The notes: generated by a model not told the origin, from the sequence alone. A stretch of DNA of 52,767 nucleotides from Prevotellaceae bacterium (GCA_031271465.1 JAISVR010000016.1:1-52767), one strand, 5' to 3'. Counted from the first letter of the stretch, positions 1 to 9,724 are shown. Numbers and translations are program-made.

Positions 1-199
1 TATATCCGTGCTTACCAGTGTTTTCAAAAATTTTAATGCGGTCGTCATTTATTTTTTTGATAACATCTAATGTTTTGTCTGTTGAGCCATCATCAGAAAT
101 AATAACTTCATCTCCCAAGTTTAATTGGCATAGAATGGAGTCTAATTGTTCTTTGATGTATTTTTCGCCGTTATATGTGGCTATGCAGACTGAAATCAT
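1..199 (-). CDS. Glycosyltransferase family 2, N-terminal part (cut by window edge)
   Basis: About 66 codons are present and the 3' end lies outside the window. The start MISVCIATYNGEKYIKEQLD followed by a DDGSTD motif is the nucleotide-sugar-binding opening of GT-A fold family 2 glycosyltransferases; the acidic cluster would help bind the sugar nucleotide and metal. Its ATG overlaps the TGA of the upstream GT4 gene by four bases (ATGA), so the two are probably translationally coupled and belong to one polysaccharide operon. Donor and acceptor sugars cannot be told from this fragment. Confidence 0.85.
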   Translation of the reverse strand, partial: MISVCIATYNGEKYIKEQLDSILCQLNLGDEVIISDDGSTDKTLDVIKKINDDRIKIFENTGKHGY

Positions 200-1284
200 A
201 CCAGAGATTTATAAATATTTATGTGTTCATTAGCGCATTTTTCCCAAGAAAAATCCAAAATTCGTTCTTGACTTAAATTAATTAAATTGTTGCGAACATT
301 CCTGTTAGTCAATACAAGAGACATTTTGTCAATCATATCATCAACCACTAATGGATTAAAGTACAATCCTGCATTTTGTGCTATTTCAGGAAAACAACTT
401 GTGTTGGAAAGTACTACAGGACAATTATAATTCATTGCCTCCAGTATAGGCATTCCAAAACCTTCATACAAAGATGGGAAAACAAACATTTCCGCATCGT
501 GGTATAATTGAGCCATTTGCTGTTCACTGGCAAATATAAGTTTTATTTTATCAAGAATATTCAAGGCTGCCAGTTCTTTTTTTTCTTCATCGGAAAAAGA
601 AAAGCCTGTACAAACTAATTTTAGGTCAGGAAATTTAGCTGATAAAATAGAAAATGCCTTGGCAAATCTTGAAAAGTTTTTGTAACCATCTCGTAAACCA
701 ACAAAAAGAATATATGGATTTTCTTCTATTTTCTTATCCGATATGCTTTTTTTTTGTTTATCTATTCCATGATAGATTACTTCTATTTTTTGTTCATCTG
801 CTCCAAAATACTGAATAAAATCTTTTTTTGTATTTTCACTTATTGCTATTATTTTATCTGCAAATTTACAATTTTCAATATCCATTTTTATTCGCCACTC
901 TCTTTTGGGATTATCTTTGTGAAATAGATAAAAAAGAGCATCGTGGGCTGTCATCACAACGGGTTTGTTTTTAGGTATAAACTTTTTATACTTAATGGGC
1001 ATTTCCGTAGGATGAAAAATATTCCATTTCTCCGTGTGAAGTTTGCAAATAGTGTATGGAAATCCTATTCTGTCCATCACAGCATCTTTACTGCGAAATG
1101 ATTGCTTTGGAAAAAAATTGATGGTTTTCCTCAAATTTGCCTCTGCTAAATACTGATTATTGGAGACTAATGCACTTAAATACCAGTTTTCTTGCGGGAT
1201 GTTTTTCAATAATTCGCAAAAATATTTAGAAATCCCGCCATAAGTTTGACGAGCAAAAATTATATGGTCATAAAAAATTTTCAT
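196..1284 (-). CDS. Glycosyltransferase family 4 (GT-B), copy 2 of a tandem pair
   Basis: This 362-residue protein has the two-lobed GT-B layout. The N-terminal lobe carries a glycine-rich acceptor-side motif (YGGISKYFCELLKNIP). The C-terminal lobe carries EGFGMPILEAMNYNCPVVLS, the E-x7-E signature of GT4 enzymes that binds the nucleotide sugar. It has no signal peptide and should act at the cytoplasmic face of the membrane, adding a sugar to a lipid-linked oligosaccharide. Many bacterial GT4 enzymes of this type are annotated as mannosyltransferases, and manA upstream fits that, but the donor is inferred. It is clearly homologous along its length to the gene just upstream in the operon, from which it is separated by seven bases. 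Confidence 0.88.
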   Translation of the reverse strand: MKIFYDHIIFARQTYGGISKYFCELLKNIPQENWYLSALVSNNQYLAEANLRKTINFFPKQSFRSKDAVMDRIGFPYTICKLHTEKWNIFHPTEMPIKYKKFIPKNKPVVMTAHDALFYLFHKDNPKREWRIKMDIENCKFADKIIAISENTKKDFIQYFGADEQKIEVIYHGIDKQKKSISDKKIEENPYILFVGLRDGYKNFSRFAKAFSILSAKFPDLKLVCTGFSFSDEEKKELAALNILDKIKLIFASEQQMAQLYHDAEMFVFPSLYEGFGMPILEAMNYNCPVVLSNTSCFPEIAQNAGLYFNPLVVDDMIDKMSLVLTNRNVRNNLINLSQERILDFSWEKCANEHINIYKSLV

Positions 1285-1291
1285 TTTATTT

Positions 1292-2392
1292 TTACAGTAA
1301 TGAATTATACACTGCTAAATGTTCATTAGCACACTTTTGCCATGAAAAGTTCTCCAGCCGTTTTTGTCCGTTTTTTTGTTGTTGTTCTCTCAAGCTATCG
1401 TTTTCCAACAAAAGGGTTATTTTTTCGCTCATTTCTTCTGCATCATACGGATTGAAATATATACCTGCTTCTCCTGCTATTTCGGGAAAACAACTTGCAT
1501 CGGAAACAACAACCGGACAGTCGTATACCATTGCTTCCAATATTGGCATTCCAAAACCTTCATAATAAGATGGAACGACAAGCATTTCTGCATCATTGTA
1601 TAACTGTGCCATTTCCATTTCAGTGGCATAAAAATTGATTACTTTGTCATGTATTTTCAATCTTTGTAATTCCGCCTCCTCCTGATTAGTAAATTTTGTG
1701 CCGGAACAAACAAGTTTTAAATCCTTATATTTTTTACTAACAATAGAAAATGCTTCTATTAGATGTTCAAAATTTTTATTTGCTCCCCGTGCACCTCCCG
1801 CAAAAAAAATATACGGGTTTAAAACTAATCGATCTTTTGAAATTGGATATTTTTCTTTGTCGACACCGTGATAAATAACTTCTATTTTTTTTTCATCAAT
1901 GCCCCATTCTCTTATCATATCCTGTTTTGTGTATTCACTGACGGCAATTATTTTGTTTGCCTGTTTTGCACTGCGCTTGCCCATATCAATAATTTCGTTG
2001 CAATGGGGTATATTTTTATCTTTATAAAAAACATCATATATCAAATCGTGTATGGTAATGATTAACGGTTTGTCTTTGATGTAGTTAAGATTAAGATAGG
2101 GTGTAGCAAAATAAGTAGGGTGAAATATGTCCCAATTGGCTGTGCGCAACTTACATTTGGTGTAAGGCATATTTAGTTCCGTCATAATACGCCATTTGCC
2201 TCTAAACTCTTGATTAGGAAAAAACGGAATAGTTTTAACAAGTTTCGCATCTTTAATGTGCTGATTGTTACTTATTAGGGTTGATGTAATCCACTTTTCG
2301 CGAGGGATATTTTTAAGCAGTTCACACATATATTTGGAAATGCCGCCAAATTTGATGCTCGAAAATATGTAATGGTCGTAGAAGATTTTCAT
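1292..2392 (-). CDS. Glycosyltransferase family 4 (GT-B), copy 1 of a tandem pair
   Basis: This is a 366-residue GT-B glycosyltransferase. Like its neighbour it begins MKIFYDH and has FGGISKYMCELLKNIP in the N-lobe and EGFGMPILEAMVYDCPVVVS in the C-lobe, the GT4 nucleotide-sugar site. The two proteins align over their whole length with shared blocks at ISNNQ, FFPNQ, WDIFHPT, IIAVSEYTK, IEVIYHGVDK and CFPEIAGEAG, so they arose by tandem duplication and may add successive similar sugars. The start overlaps the end of the flippase gene by four bases. The sugar donor is unknown; mannose is plausible because manA heads the operon. Confidence 0.88.
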   Translation of the reverse strand: MKIFYDHYIFSSIKFGGISKYMCELLKNIPREKWITSTLISNNQHIKDAKLVKTIPFFPNQEFRGKWRIMTELNMPYTKCKLRTANWDIFHPTYFATPYLNLNYIKDKPLIITIHDLIYDVFYKDKNIPHCNEIIDMGKRSAKQANKIIAVSEYTKQDMIREWGIDEKKIEVIYHGVDKEKYPISKDRLVLNPYIFFAGGARGANKNFEHLIEAFSIVSKKYKDLKLVCSGTKFTNQEEAELQRLKIHDKVINFYATEMEMAQLYNDAEMLVVPSYYEGFGMPILEAMVYDCPVVVSDASCFPEIAGEAGIYFNPYDAEEMSEKITLLLENDSLREQQQKNGQKRLENFSWQKCANEHLAVYNSLL

Positions 2393-3750
2393 TTTTTGGA
2401 TATAATTTTTAGTTCCTTTGCTACTTCAAGAGGCCATTTCCAATTTTGATAGCAAATTTGGGCGGTAGCAGGGGCAAGAATCAATCCCCCAACACCTAAG
2501 TTGATATATTTCAACGATAAAAACAACAAAATAACTGATAGTCCGCCGGTAAAAAGTGATGCTTTGAAAAAAGGAATATCATTTTTGGTGGCAAGTACAC
2601 ACTCCGCCATTCCTCTATTATAATCCAACCACGAGGCAATTAATGCAATAATAATCAATGTGCTTGCCAACAGTGGAGTTTGGCTACCTATCAAATGCAA
2701 TGCCCAATTACCAAACAAAAACAAACAAAGTCCACCAACAAAAAAAGTAAACAGCATAAAAAAACAACTGTTTAGATAAATCTTTTTGATGGCAAGCGTG
2801 TCATTGTGTATTCTGAGTTGTGCTATTTTTGGCAAGAAAGTAGTGATATAAACCGTTGCTACTGATGCTATTACATTGATAATTTGTATCGTTATTCCGT
2901 ATGATGCGATTTCGTTTAGAGAAATAAACATAGCACCAATTAGGACTGGCGAACGCAATATCAAAAAATTACTTGTATTGACAATTCCTAATTTTATGGC
3001 ATTGCGATAGATTGGTTTTAATATTTCTTTTTTATTTTGTGCCTCAATCTCGTACAATAATTTTTTAAATTCAAATGTATAAATGGTTTTATGCGATAAT
3101 ATTCGTCGTATAAGAATTGATAGCGCCTGAGCACTTACAATTGCAATCAGATTAAACTGAAAATATATAAGCACTATTGCCACCAGCAAATAAACAATCT
3201 GACCGATTGCTTGAATTTGTTTGGCTCGTTTAATTAGCCCTTTCCCGTGCAACAGAGCATCATAATAAAGCGTGTAAAGAGAATACGAGTTAATCAGACA
3301 TAAAATAATCCAAGCAATGTAAACCTCAGAATGATTGCCGGAATAGCTTTCTAACACCCGATACATATAAAAAGTGCCAAAAACACCCAAAACTGCCAAC
3401 AGAATGATTGCAATACGGGTATAAAACCAACGCATCGCATCAATAAGTCCCCTGTATAAACTGTAATCTATTTTATTATCTTCTTTTTCTACTTGATGAA
3501 ATCCCGTTGTTTTCAGTTCTTTTACGCCACTTATTACATACGAAATATTGCGAGCAAAAGAAACATTAAATCCAAAATCTAACAAAGCAGTTAGTGCAAT
3601 AATAGTAGAAAAAATACTCCAAATACCTACTGTTTCCTGTGGGAAACTTCGAAGAATAAATGGTAATAAAATAATACCTGTTCCCAACAATAGAAAAGTG
3701 GCAATATAATTCCAAAAAATATCTTTCTTTCCTGTATTAATGGTTGTCAT
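2389..3750 (-). CDS. Wzx-like polysaccharide flippase (MATE/MOP superfamily)
   Basis: This 453-residue polytopic membrane protein has about 12 hydrophobic segments spread along its length and short charged loops, typical of the MOP exporters that flip undecaprenyl-linked repeat units across the inner membrane. The first segment begins near residue 10 (FWNYIATFLLLGTGIILLPFIL), a usual Wzx/RfbX opening. Its ATG shares one base with the TAA of the upstream polymerase gene (TAATG), and its end overlaps the next glycosyltransferase by four bases, so it sits inside a tightly coupled operon. Flippases diverge fast, so the family call rests on topology and context more than on motifs. Confidence 0.82.
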   Translation of the reverse strand: MTTINTGKKDIFWNYIATFLLLGTGIILLPFILRSFPQETVGIWSIFSTIIALTALLDFGFNVSFARNISYVISGVKELKTTGFHQVEKEDNKIDYSLYRGLIDAMRWFYTRIAIILLAVLGVFGTFYMYRVLESYSGNHSEVYIAWIILCLINSYSLYTLYYDALLHGKGLIKRAKQIQAIGQIVYLLVAIVLIYFQFNLIAIVSAQALSILIRRILSHKTIYTFEFKKLLYEIEAQNKKEILKPIYRNAIKLGIVNTSNFLILRSPVLIGAMFISLNEIASYGITIQIINVIASVATVYITTFLPKIAQLRIHNDTLAIKKIYLNSCFFMLFTFFVGGLCLFLFGNWALHLIGSQTPLLASTLIIIALIASWLDYNRGMAECVLATKNDIPFFKASLFTGGLSVILLFLSLKYINLGVGGLILAPATAQICYQNWKWPLEVAKELKIISKK

Positions 3751-5150
3751 TATAAATTTTCGATTGATGTTCTCTTTTGTGTTTGCAAAATTAGATACAG
3801 CATATTGATAACAATAAAGGCTATACCAAGCATAACAAAATCATAAAATAATTGAAATAACTCAAAACGAGGCGAAGCCACAACGGAAAAGACGATAAAA
3901 TAAGAGAATAATAAAAGACCCCTTGATTGTCGCACAAAAAACTCAAAACGAGCTATTAAAAAACCAAATAATGTAGCTGATAATAAAGCAATAATGTGTG
4001 GTAAATCATAAAATACAGCTAATATGGATGAACCTGTTCCTAAGCCGATTTTATATCCTTTCGGGTCCATTTTATACATTAATTGGTCTGCCACAAAATT
4101 ATTTTGTTGCAATCGTTCCATATTTTGTGGTTGATTGAACGATTTTATGTTCAATGGGGCTAAAATGTAGGGGTATCTGTCATTTTCAACATGGTAATGT
4201 AGCGTATAAGGGAAAACAAAAAAACTAACACCTTGTTGTACAAAAAAGCTATTGACATATTTCTCGGTAAAAGATTTTTCTTCAACGGCTTTGATGTATT
4301 TTTCGCCTGACCTAAATATTTGAATAGCTTGACCCAAAACTACTACACCCATAATTATTAAAATTAGTTTTGTTACCGACAGGTTTTTTACATAAAATTT
4401 AAAATAAAACCAGATTGCAAAAACAAATGGGAACATAAGTACAGCTCTTTGTCCCTTTAGTACATTAACTGCTTGTGTAAGTAAAAAAATTGCTGTAATT
4501 ATTAAAAAATACTTTTTACTTGGCTTTGATGAAATAAAAATACAATAACCAATAATCAATAAAGTTCCAGCTCCTTTGCAAATAAGCGGATAATTAATCT
4601 GTTGTAATGTGCCATCATAAATAGCCAAATATCCTTTTTCAAGAATTACTTGTATTTGTATGTAATATTTGGTGAGTATCCCGGGTAGTGCTAAAAATAA
4701 GAATATTATACTGATAGAAAACAGATATGGGCTGTAATTAATTTCCTTGATTTTTTTTCCCTTGTTGTTGCTTTTATAGCCAAATAGAACACCACAAAAT
4801 GTAAATAATAAAAAAAAAGTAGAATAAGTATATGTTGTTACATAAATTTCATTTGACAATTCTATATAACGAAAAAGACAGTTTTTAGTAATATCGATTA
4901 CACCTATTAAATCAAAAAAAGGTTGTCCTAACAAAAATACAAAATATCCCCCCAAAAATATAGTGAACAAGTGCATTAAACCATTTAGCAATATTTGCGC
5001 ACTCAAAACCCAAAAATAAATTACAAACAATAAAATTTGATTATAAGTAACAACAAAATCAGTTTTATCAACAAAACACAACAGAATAGTACTGATTGTA
5101 AAACACAGCAGTAAACCTAAATGTATGAATGCAATATCTCTAATTTTCAT
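3750..5150 (-). CDS. Wzy-like oligosaccharide repeat-unit polymerase
   Basis: This 466-residue integral membrane protein has roughly a dozen hydrophobic helices and one large hydrophilic loop at about residues 270-370, between helix groups. That is the usual shape of O-antigen/capsule polymerases, which join lipid-linked repeat units on the periplasmic side. It lies between manA (33-base gap) and the flippase (one-base overlap). Wzy proteins share little sequence, so the assignment rests on topology and on its place beside a flippase and glycosyltransferases. The DNA from here to the window start is visibly richer in A+T than manA and the transporter genes to its right, as is common for exchangeable polysaccharide loci. 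Confidence 0.75.
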   Translation of the reverse strand: MKIRDIAFIHLGLLLCFTISTILLCFVDKTDFVVTYNQILLFVIYFWVLSAQILLNGLMHLFTIFLGGYFVFLLGQPFFDLIGVIDITKNCLFRYIELSNEIYVTTYTYSTFFLLFTFCGVLFGYKSNNKGKKIKEINYSPYLFSISIIFLFLALPGILTKYYIQIQVILEKGYLAIYDGTLQQINYPLICKGAGTLLIIGYCIFISSKPSKKYFLIITAIFLLTQAVNVLKGQRAVLMFPFVFAIWFYFKFYVKNLSVTKLILIIMGVVVLGQAIQIFRSGEKYIKAVEEKSFTEKYVNSFFVQQGVSFFVFPYTLHYHVENDRYPYILAPLNIKSFNQPQNMERLQQNNFVADQLMYKMDPKGYKIGLGTGSSILAVFYDLPHIIALLSATLFGFLIARFEFFVRQSRGLLLFSYFIVFSVVASPRFELFQLFYDFVMLGIAFIVINMLYLILQTQKRTSIENL

Positions 5151-5183
5151 GTAAATATTTTTATTGAAAAAAAAATATTTTTC

Positions 5184-6146
5184 TTATTTCGGTATATTTT
5201 TATCCACCCAAACTTCCAAAATTTCCGTTTTTTTCTTCGCTTTTAAAGTAATATTTGCTAAAATTGCCGGAATCAACATTGTTTCTCCTTTTGCAATTTT
5301 CAAATCCCCAATTTCCACCTTTCCGTTTACACACATCAATACCACAAATGAATCCAAATCAGAATAATCTCGAGTGATTTCTCCCAAAAACGAAAGTTTA
5401 TTCACATTAAAATAGTTGGAACAAAGCAACGCTTCACCTTTTATATTAATTTTTGGAGAAAAATTATTTTCAAAATCAATTGCATCGAGAGCATCTGTTA
5501 CATTAAGTTCGCGGAAATTACCTTGTGAGTCGCGACGATTGTAGTCGTAAAGGCGATAAGTAATATCGCTCGACTGTTGTATCTCTGCCAGTAAAATGCC
5601 TTTGCCAAGCGCATGCACCAAGCCCGCGGGAATAAAAAAAGCATCGCCTGCTTTTACTTTATATTCTTGCAATTTTTGTTCCAATGCCGCATTTTTTACT
5701 AAATCGGCACAGTATTCGGAAGAAATTCTTTCAGTAAAACCCAAGTACAGTTTTGCCTCAGGTTCGGCATCAATGATATACCACATTTCGGTTTTACCGG
5801 AGCTATTATGTTTTGTTTCCGCAATTTCATCGTTGGGATGCACTTGAATTGATAAATTGTCGGCAGCATCGATAAATTTGAATAGTAACGGGAATTTTCC
5901 TTCGAATCGTTTGAAAACTTGTTTGCCAAGCAATTCACTCTTGTAGATATCCATCAATTCGTTAATTGTTTTGCCTGCCAGTGTGCCATTTGCTACCACC
6001 GATTCATTTCCGGCTAATGCCGACAATTCCCAGCTTTCACCAATCGTTTCTCCTTTCGGAACAGCTTTTCCAAGTTGTGTATGCAACTTTGTGCCGCCCC
6101 AAATACGCGATTTAAAAATAGGTTGAAATTTTAAGGGATATAACAT
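5184..6146 (-). CDS. manA: Mannose-6-phosphate isomerase, class I
   Basis: This enzyme interconverts mannose 6-phosphate and fructose 6-phosphate, feeding GDP-mannose synthesis or mannose use. The protein starts MLYPLKFQPIFKSRIWGG, the usual opening of Bacteroidota ManA. It carries the cupin zinc site with QVHPND and the later FIPAGLVHALGKG block. With this start it has 320 residues. An in-frame TTG 24 bases upstream is rejected because it overlaps the -7 promoter element TATCTTTG, so ATG at 6146 is chosen. The gene comes first in what looks like a six-gene operon with polymerase, flippase and glycosyltransferases, which suggests that a mannose-derived sugar is part of the polymer. Confidence 0.93.
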   Translation of the reverse strand: MLYPLKFQPIFKSRIWGGTKLHTQLGKAVPKGETIGESWELSALAGNESVVANGTLAGKTINELMDIYKSELLGKQVFKRFEGKFPLLFKFIDAADNLSIQVHPNDEIAETKHNSSGKTEMWYIIDAEPEAKLYLGFTERISSEYCADLVKNAALEQKLQEYKVKAGDAFFIPAGLVHALGKGILLAEIQQSSDITYRLYDYNRRDSQGNFRELNVTDALDAIDFENNFSPKINIKGEALLCSNYFNVNKLSFLGEITRDYSDLDSFVVLMCVNGKVEIGDLKIAKGETMLIPAILANITLKAKKKTEILEVWVDKNIPK

Positions 6147-6167
6147 TTCAGTGAAAAAAAATTCGCG

Positions 6168-6198
6168 CAAAGATACGAATTAAATTTCACGCTCCAAA
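6168..6198 (-). promoter_or_regulatory. Promoter of manA and the polysaccharide operon
   Basis: Read on the minus strand, TTTG (6195-6198) is followed after 19 bases by TATCTTTG (6168-6175). This matches the Bacteroidota vegetative promoter (TTTG-N19-21-TAnnTTTG) exactly. It overlaps the 3' end of the SLC13 transporter gene and leaves a leader of about 15 bases before the manA ATG. Confidence 0.8.
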
Positions 6199-8037
6199 GG
6201 GAAAAATGACAGGTAATAGCAGCACCATGACAATACCCATGATAATTTGCAACGGAAGTCCTACTTTTACAAAATCCATAAAAGTATAGCGTCCGGCAGA
6301 CATTACCAAAGCGTTGGGTGGGGTAGAAAACGGAGAGGCAAAACACATGCTTGCCCCAACTGTTACCGCAAACATGAAAGGGTAAGGGCTGATATTCATT
6401 TTCACAGCTGTGTACATGGCAATAGGGGCAAAGAGAACGGCGGTTGCCGTATTGCTTATAAACATGGTGAACAGCGATGCTGCAAAATATACTCCTGCCA
6501 GCAAAGCGTATGGTCCGATACTTCCTAATTGGCTTATAAGTTCGCCGGATATAATATGCGCAATACCTGTTTTTTCGAAAGCAGTAGCCATTGGCAGCAT
6601 GGCTCCGATAAGTACGATGTTTTCCCAGGCTATTGTACTATAAGCTTCCTCTATATTGCGTAGACAGCCCGTTACAACCATGGCTACGGCGGCAAGTAAA
6701 ACCGCAATCACAGCCGGAATAATGTTAAAAGCCATCACCAGTATCATGCTGAGCATGATGGTGGCAGCTACGGGAGCTTTCCGGTCTAAGGTAACTTTGG
6801 CGGCTTCTTTCAATGGTTGTCCTACTAAAACGAGGTCGTCTTGGTGTTCATCTAATTTTGCTAAATTATCCCATGTGCCGTGCAAAAGAAAGGCATCGCC
6901 GGCTTGTAATTCGAGGTTTAGGAAATCATCGGTAATAAAAACATGGTTGCGTTGTATACCTAAAACGGCTACATTAAATTCATCGCGAAAACGAATTTCC
7001 GAGATTGTTTTGTCTATTAGCTTAGAACTTGGCAGGATAAACGCTTCGATAACACCCGATTCTTGAAAATGGAGTCCTCGACTTTCACTTTCCTGTAATT
7101 GCAGATGGTTATCTGTAACAAAACGATCAATATTTTCCTTACTACCTTGACAATACAATATTTCGTTTTCTCTAATGATTGATTTTGGTCCTGCTACTTC
7201 TGCTTTTATATTTTTTCGCAATCCAATACCTTTTTCTTTTCGTAGAATTTTAATGATGTTGATGCTGTATTTTGCATGCAAATTTAGTTCACCCACAGTT
7301 TTATTTGCCATTGCAGAGTTGATTGGAACAGCAATTTTATAAATTTGATTTTTTAGATTGTATTCTTCGGCAAGTGCCATTAGCGATTTGCTATGATCGG
7401 GTTTAACGGTGAGAGTATTGCCTTTTACCAATTGTTTGCTTAGAAAGAAGAGTACAACAATACCGACCAACAGGCAAATAAAACCGACCGGAGCGAAAGA
7501 GAAAAACGACAGTGGCTCGTAGCCGTGTGCTGTTATAACATCCTGAATAACCAGGTTTGGAGGAGTGCTTATCAAGGTAAACAAACCCATGCTGCCTGCA
7601 AAAGCCAAAGGCATCAGGTAGCGATGGGGATTGATGTTCGCATCTGCCGTCATACTCATAATAATAGGTAACATTACGGCTACAGTGCCTGTATTACTTA
7701 CAAATGCTCCTATGGAAGCAGTTACAACCATTACCAATAGAAACAGTACATTTTGGTTATTACCTGCCAATTGGAGAATTTTTCCGCTAATCATTTTAGC
7801 CAGCCCTGTCCGAAAAATAGCACCACCTACAACAAACAAGCCAATCATCATTACTACTACTGAGTTTGAAAAACCGGCGAGAGCTTCGACGGGGGTAATC
7901 ACACCAAACAGTACGAGAGCCAGCAACGAACAAAGCGCGACAAGGTCGGAACGAACTTTGCCGCGCATGAAAAAGAATACCGTTACGGCAAGAATAATGA
8001 GAGTTAGGTTTATCGGAGTTAATAATTCGGCAAACAT
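6187..8037 (-). CDS. SLC13/DASS-family transporter with two TrkA-C (RCK_C) domains
   Basis: This is a 616-residue inner-membrane transporter. Membrane helices fill residues 1-205 and 400-616, and the soluble middle (about 210-390) holds two RCK_C/TrkA-C-type domains, a common form in bacterial SLC13 permeases. Two SNT motifs are visible, SNTGT at 114-118 and SNTAT in the second half; in characterised DASS carriers these form the sodium and carboxylate site. The substrate could be a dicarboxylate, sulfate or another anion and cannot be chosen from sequence. The gene starts 18 bases after floA and is probably the last gene of the nfeD-floA operon, upstream of the separate manA promoter. Confidence 0.88.
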   Translation of the reverse strand: MFAELLTPINLTLIILAVTVFFFMRGKVRSDLVALCSLLALVLFGVITPVEALAGFSNSVVVMMIGLFVVGGAIFRTGLAKMISGKILQLAGNNQNVLFLLVMVVTASIGAFVSNTGTVAVMLPIIMSMTADANINPHRYLMPLAFAGSMGLFTLISTPPNLVIQDVITAHGYEPLSFFSFAPVGFICLLVGIVVLFFLSKQLVKGNTLTVKPDHSKSLMALAEEYNLKNQIYKIAVPINSAMANKTVGELNLHAKYSINIIKILRKEKGIGLRKNIKAEVAGPKSIIRENEILYCQGSKENIDRFVTDNHLQLQESESRGLHFQESGVIEAFILPSSKLIDKTISEIRFRDEFNVAVLGIQRNHVFITDDFLNLELQAGDAFLLHGTWDNLAKLDEHQDDLVLVGQPLKEAAKVTLDRKAPVAATIMLSMILVMAFNIIPAVIAVLLAAVAMVVTGCLRNIEEAYSTIAWENIVLIGAMLPMATAFEKTGIAHIISGELISQLGSIGPYALLAGVYFAASLFTMFISNTATAVLFAPIAMYTAVKMNISPYPFMFAVTVGASMCFASPFSTPPNALVMSAGRYTFMDFVKVGLPLQIIMGIVMVLLLPVIFPFGA

Positions 8038-8055
8038 CGTTTATGTTCTAAAAAA

Positions 8056-9036
8056 TTATTTTTCAGATTTGCTTCCTGCTGTCGGTTTGCCGATAGCATC
8101 GCGCATCGAAGTGTCTGCTTCGATATTTTTCATACGATAATAGTCCATAATACCCAAATTGCCGCTACGGAAAGCTTCTGCCATGGCTTTGGGCACTTCG
8201 GCTTCGGCTTCAATTACTTTTGCGCGAGCTTCCTGCGCTTTGGCTTTCATTTCCTGCTCGAGTGCAACAGCCATTGCGCGGCGTTCTTCGGCTTTTGCCT
8301 GTGCAATATTTTTATCTGCTTGTGCTTGATCCATTTGCAGGTTTGCTCCAATATTTTTACCTACATCAACATCGGCAATATCTATCGAAAGAATTTCAAA
8401 TGCCGAGCCGGCATCGAGACCTTTTTTGAGTACGAGCTTAGAGATGCTGTCGGGGTTTTCGAGCACTTGTTTGTGGGTTTCCGACGAACCGATGGACGAA
8501 ACGATTCCTTCGCCTACGCGCGCGAGAATTGTTTCTTCGCCTGCACCGCCGACCAATTGTTTGATATTAGCCCGTACAGTTACACGCGCTTTCGCAATAA
8601 GTTGAATACCGTCTTTTGCCACAGCAGCTACGGGTGGTACATCAATTACTTTCGGATTTACCGACATGCTTACTGCCTCAAACACATCACGCCCTGCAAG
8701 GTCGATAGCCGTAGCCATTTGGAAAGTTAAGTCAATATTTGCTTTCGAAGCAGAAACCAAAGCGTGTGTAACGCGTTCGATATGTCCGCCTGCAAGATAA
8801 TGCGCTTCCAATCCATCGCGCTGCACTTGTGTTAAGCCTGCCTTGTGAGCTTCAATCATGCAGCGTACAATAGAGTGGGGGGGCACTTTTCGTATACGCA
8901 TTAAAAACAACTGAATAAGCGAAATGCTTACGCCTGATACTTTTGCCGAAATCCACAGCAAAAAAGGTACATAATGAAAAAAAATCAGCAGTAGCACTCC
9001 CGCTACGACCAATAAAACAATACTGAATGGTTCCAT
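8056..9036 (-). CDS. floA: Flotillin-like protein FloA
   Basis: This 326-residue protein has the FloA/UPF0365 layout. An N-terminal membrane segment (residues 5-30) is followed by an SPFH/band-7-like domain containing [11 protein letters not shown]-like and ARVTVRANI blocks. An Ala/Glu-rich coiled coil (about 230-290, [20 protein letters not shown]) comes next, then the conserved ending [20 protein letters not shown]. FloA scaffolds membrane microdomains and helps organise envelope proteins. It lies directly downstream of nfeD, the classic genetic partner of flotillins, with 46 bases between them. Length and order match family members in Bacteroides. Confidence 0.95.
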   Translation of the reverse strand: MEPFSIVLLVVAGVLLLIFFHYVPFLLWISAKVSGVSISLIQLFLMRIRKVPPHSIVRCMIEAHKAGLTQVQRDGLEAHYLAGGHIERVTHALVSASKANIDLTFQMATAIDLAGRDVFEAVSMSVNPKVIDVPPVAAVAKDGIQLIAKARVTVRANIKQLVGGAGEETILARVGEGIVSSIGSSETHKQVLENPDSISKLVLKKGLDAGSAFEILSIDIADVDVGKNIGANLQMDQAQADKNIAQAKAEERRAMAVALEQEMKAKAQEARAKVIEAEAEVPKAMAEAFRSGNLGIMDYYRMKNIEADTSMRDAIGKPTAGSKSEK

Positions 9037-9082
9037 ATTTTATCTACGAATTTATGATTTTCTGAATTCCGAACAAAGATAT

Positions 9083-9547
9083 TTATTTCTTCGCTTTCAC
9101 CAAAATATTACTTTCAAACACTTCGACAACAATCACTTCTGTGCCTTCGTCGATAAAACTGCCGTTGGTTTTAGCTTCCACGGTATTGCCGTTTACCTGA
9201 ACTTTGCCTATCGTAGCCAGTCGTGAAATGGCAATACCTTCGTCTCCTGCGTTGATATTCAGGTTTTTGACGGTTTCAACCGTGCTGTCTATTTCAGCCT
9301 TGAGCGACATTTTGTCGAGTACCCGCGAGCGAAAAACCAGCCAGGCAAAAAATGCGCAAACTAATATTCCTGCCGAAAGCGTTATCAACCCCGTTGTTGT
9401 ATCTATCTGAAATGCCCAGATTACCGAAGCAATAATACCCGCAATGCCCAGCACTCCGGCTACCGAAATACCCGGCACAAGAAAAATTTCTATCAGCAGC
9501 AAAACAATTGCCAACAGCATAAGTGAAATTACAATGGTCAAGTCCAT
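9083..9547 (-). CDS. NfeD-like membrane protein (short form)
   Basis: This 154-residue protein has three to four hydrophobic segments in residues 1-75 and a C-terminal OB-fold-like domain (about 90-154) with the NfeD pattern GKVQVNG...EGTEVIVVEV. It lacks the ClpP-like protease domain of long NfeD proteins, so it is the short form. NfeD proteins partner flotillins in the membrane, and floA is the next gene. A promoter (TTTG, 18 bases, TATCTTTG) lies just upstream. Confidence 0.9.
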   Translation of the reverse strand: MDLTIVISLMLLAIVLLLIEIFLVPGISVAGVLGIAGIIASVIWAFQIDTTTGLITLSAGILVCAFFAWLVFRSRVLDKMSLKAEIDSTVETVKNLNINAGDEGIAISRLATIGKVQVNGNTVEAKTNGSFIDEGTEVIVVEVFESNILVKAKK

Positions 9548-9577
9548 AATGTTTTTACCTTTTTTCTAAATCGACCA

Positions 9578-9607
9578 CAAAGATAAATCTTTTTTGGGCT
9601 TTGCAAA
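9578..9607 (-). promoter_or_regulatory. Promoter of nfeD-floA-SLC13
   Basis: On the minus strand, TTTG (9604-9607) and TATCTTTG (9578-9585) are 18 bases apart, about 31 bases before the nfeD ATG. The spacing is one base short of the usual 19-21. Confidence 0.65.
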
Positions 9608-9724
9608 ATTAAGTATTACTATAAATTGAAATAGGCTGGAAATATTTTCCGAATCGCCTTACAATAATATAATACGGCAGTAATTTTTTTTGTTGAAATT
9701 GCCATTTTATATTAAATATTTTTT

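Noticed and set aside
6147-6170. Longer manA start at TTG
   Set aside because: The TTG lies within the -7 element TATCTTTG, and the added residues are foreign to the family.
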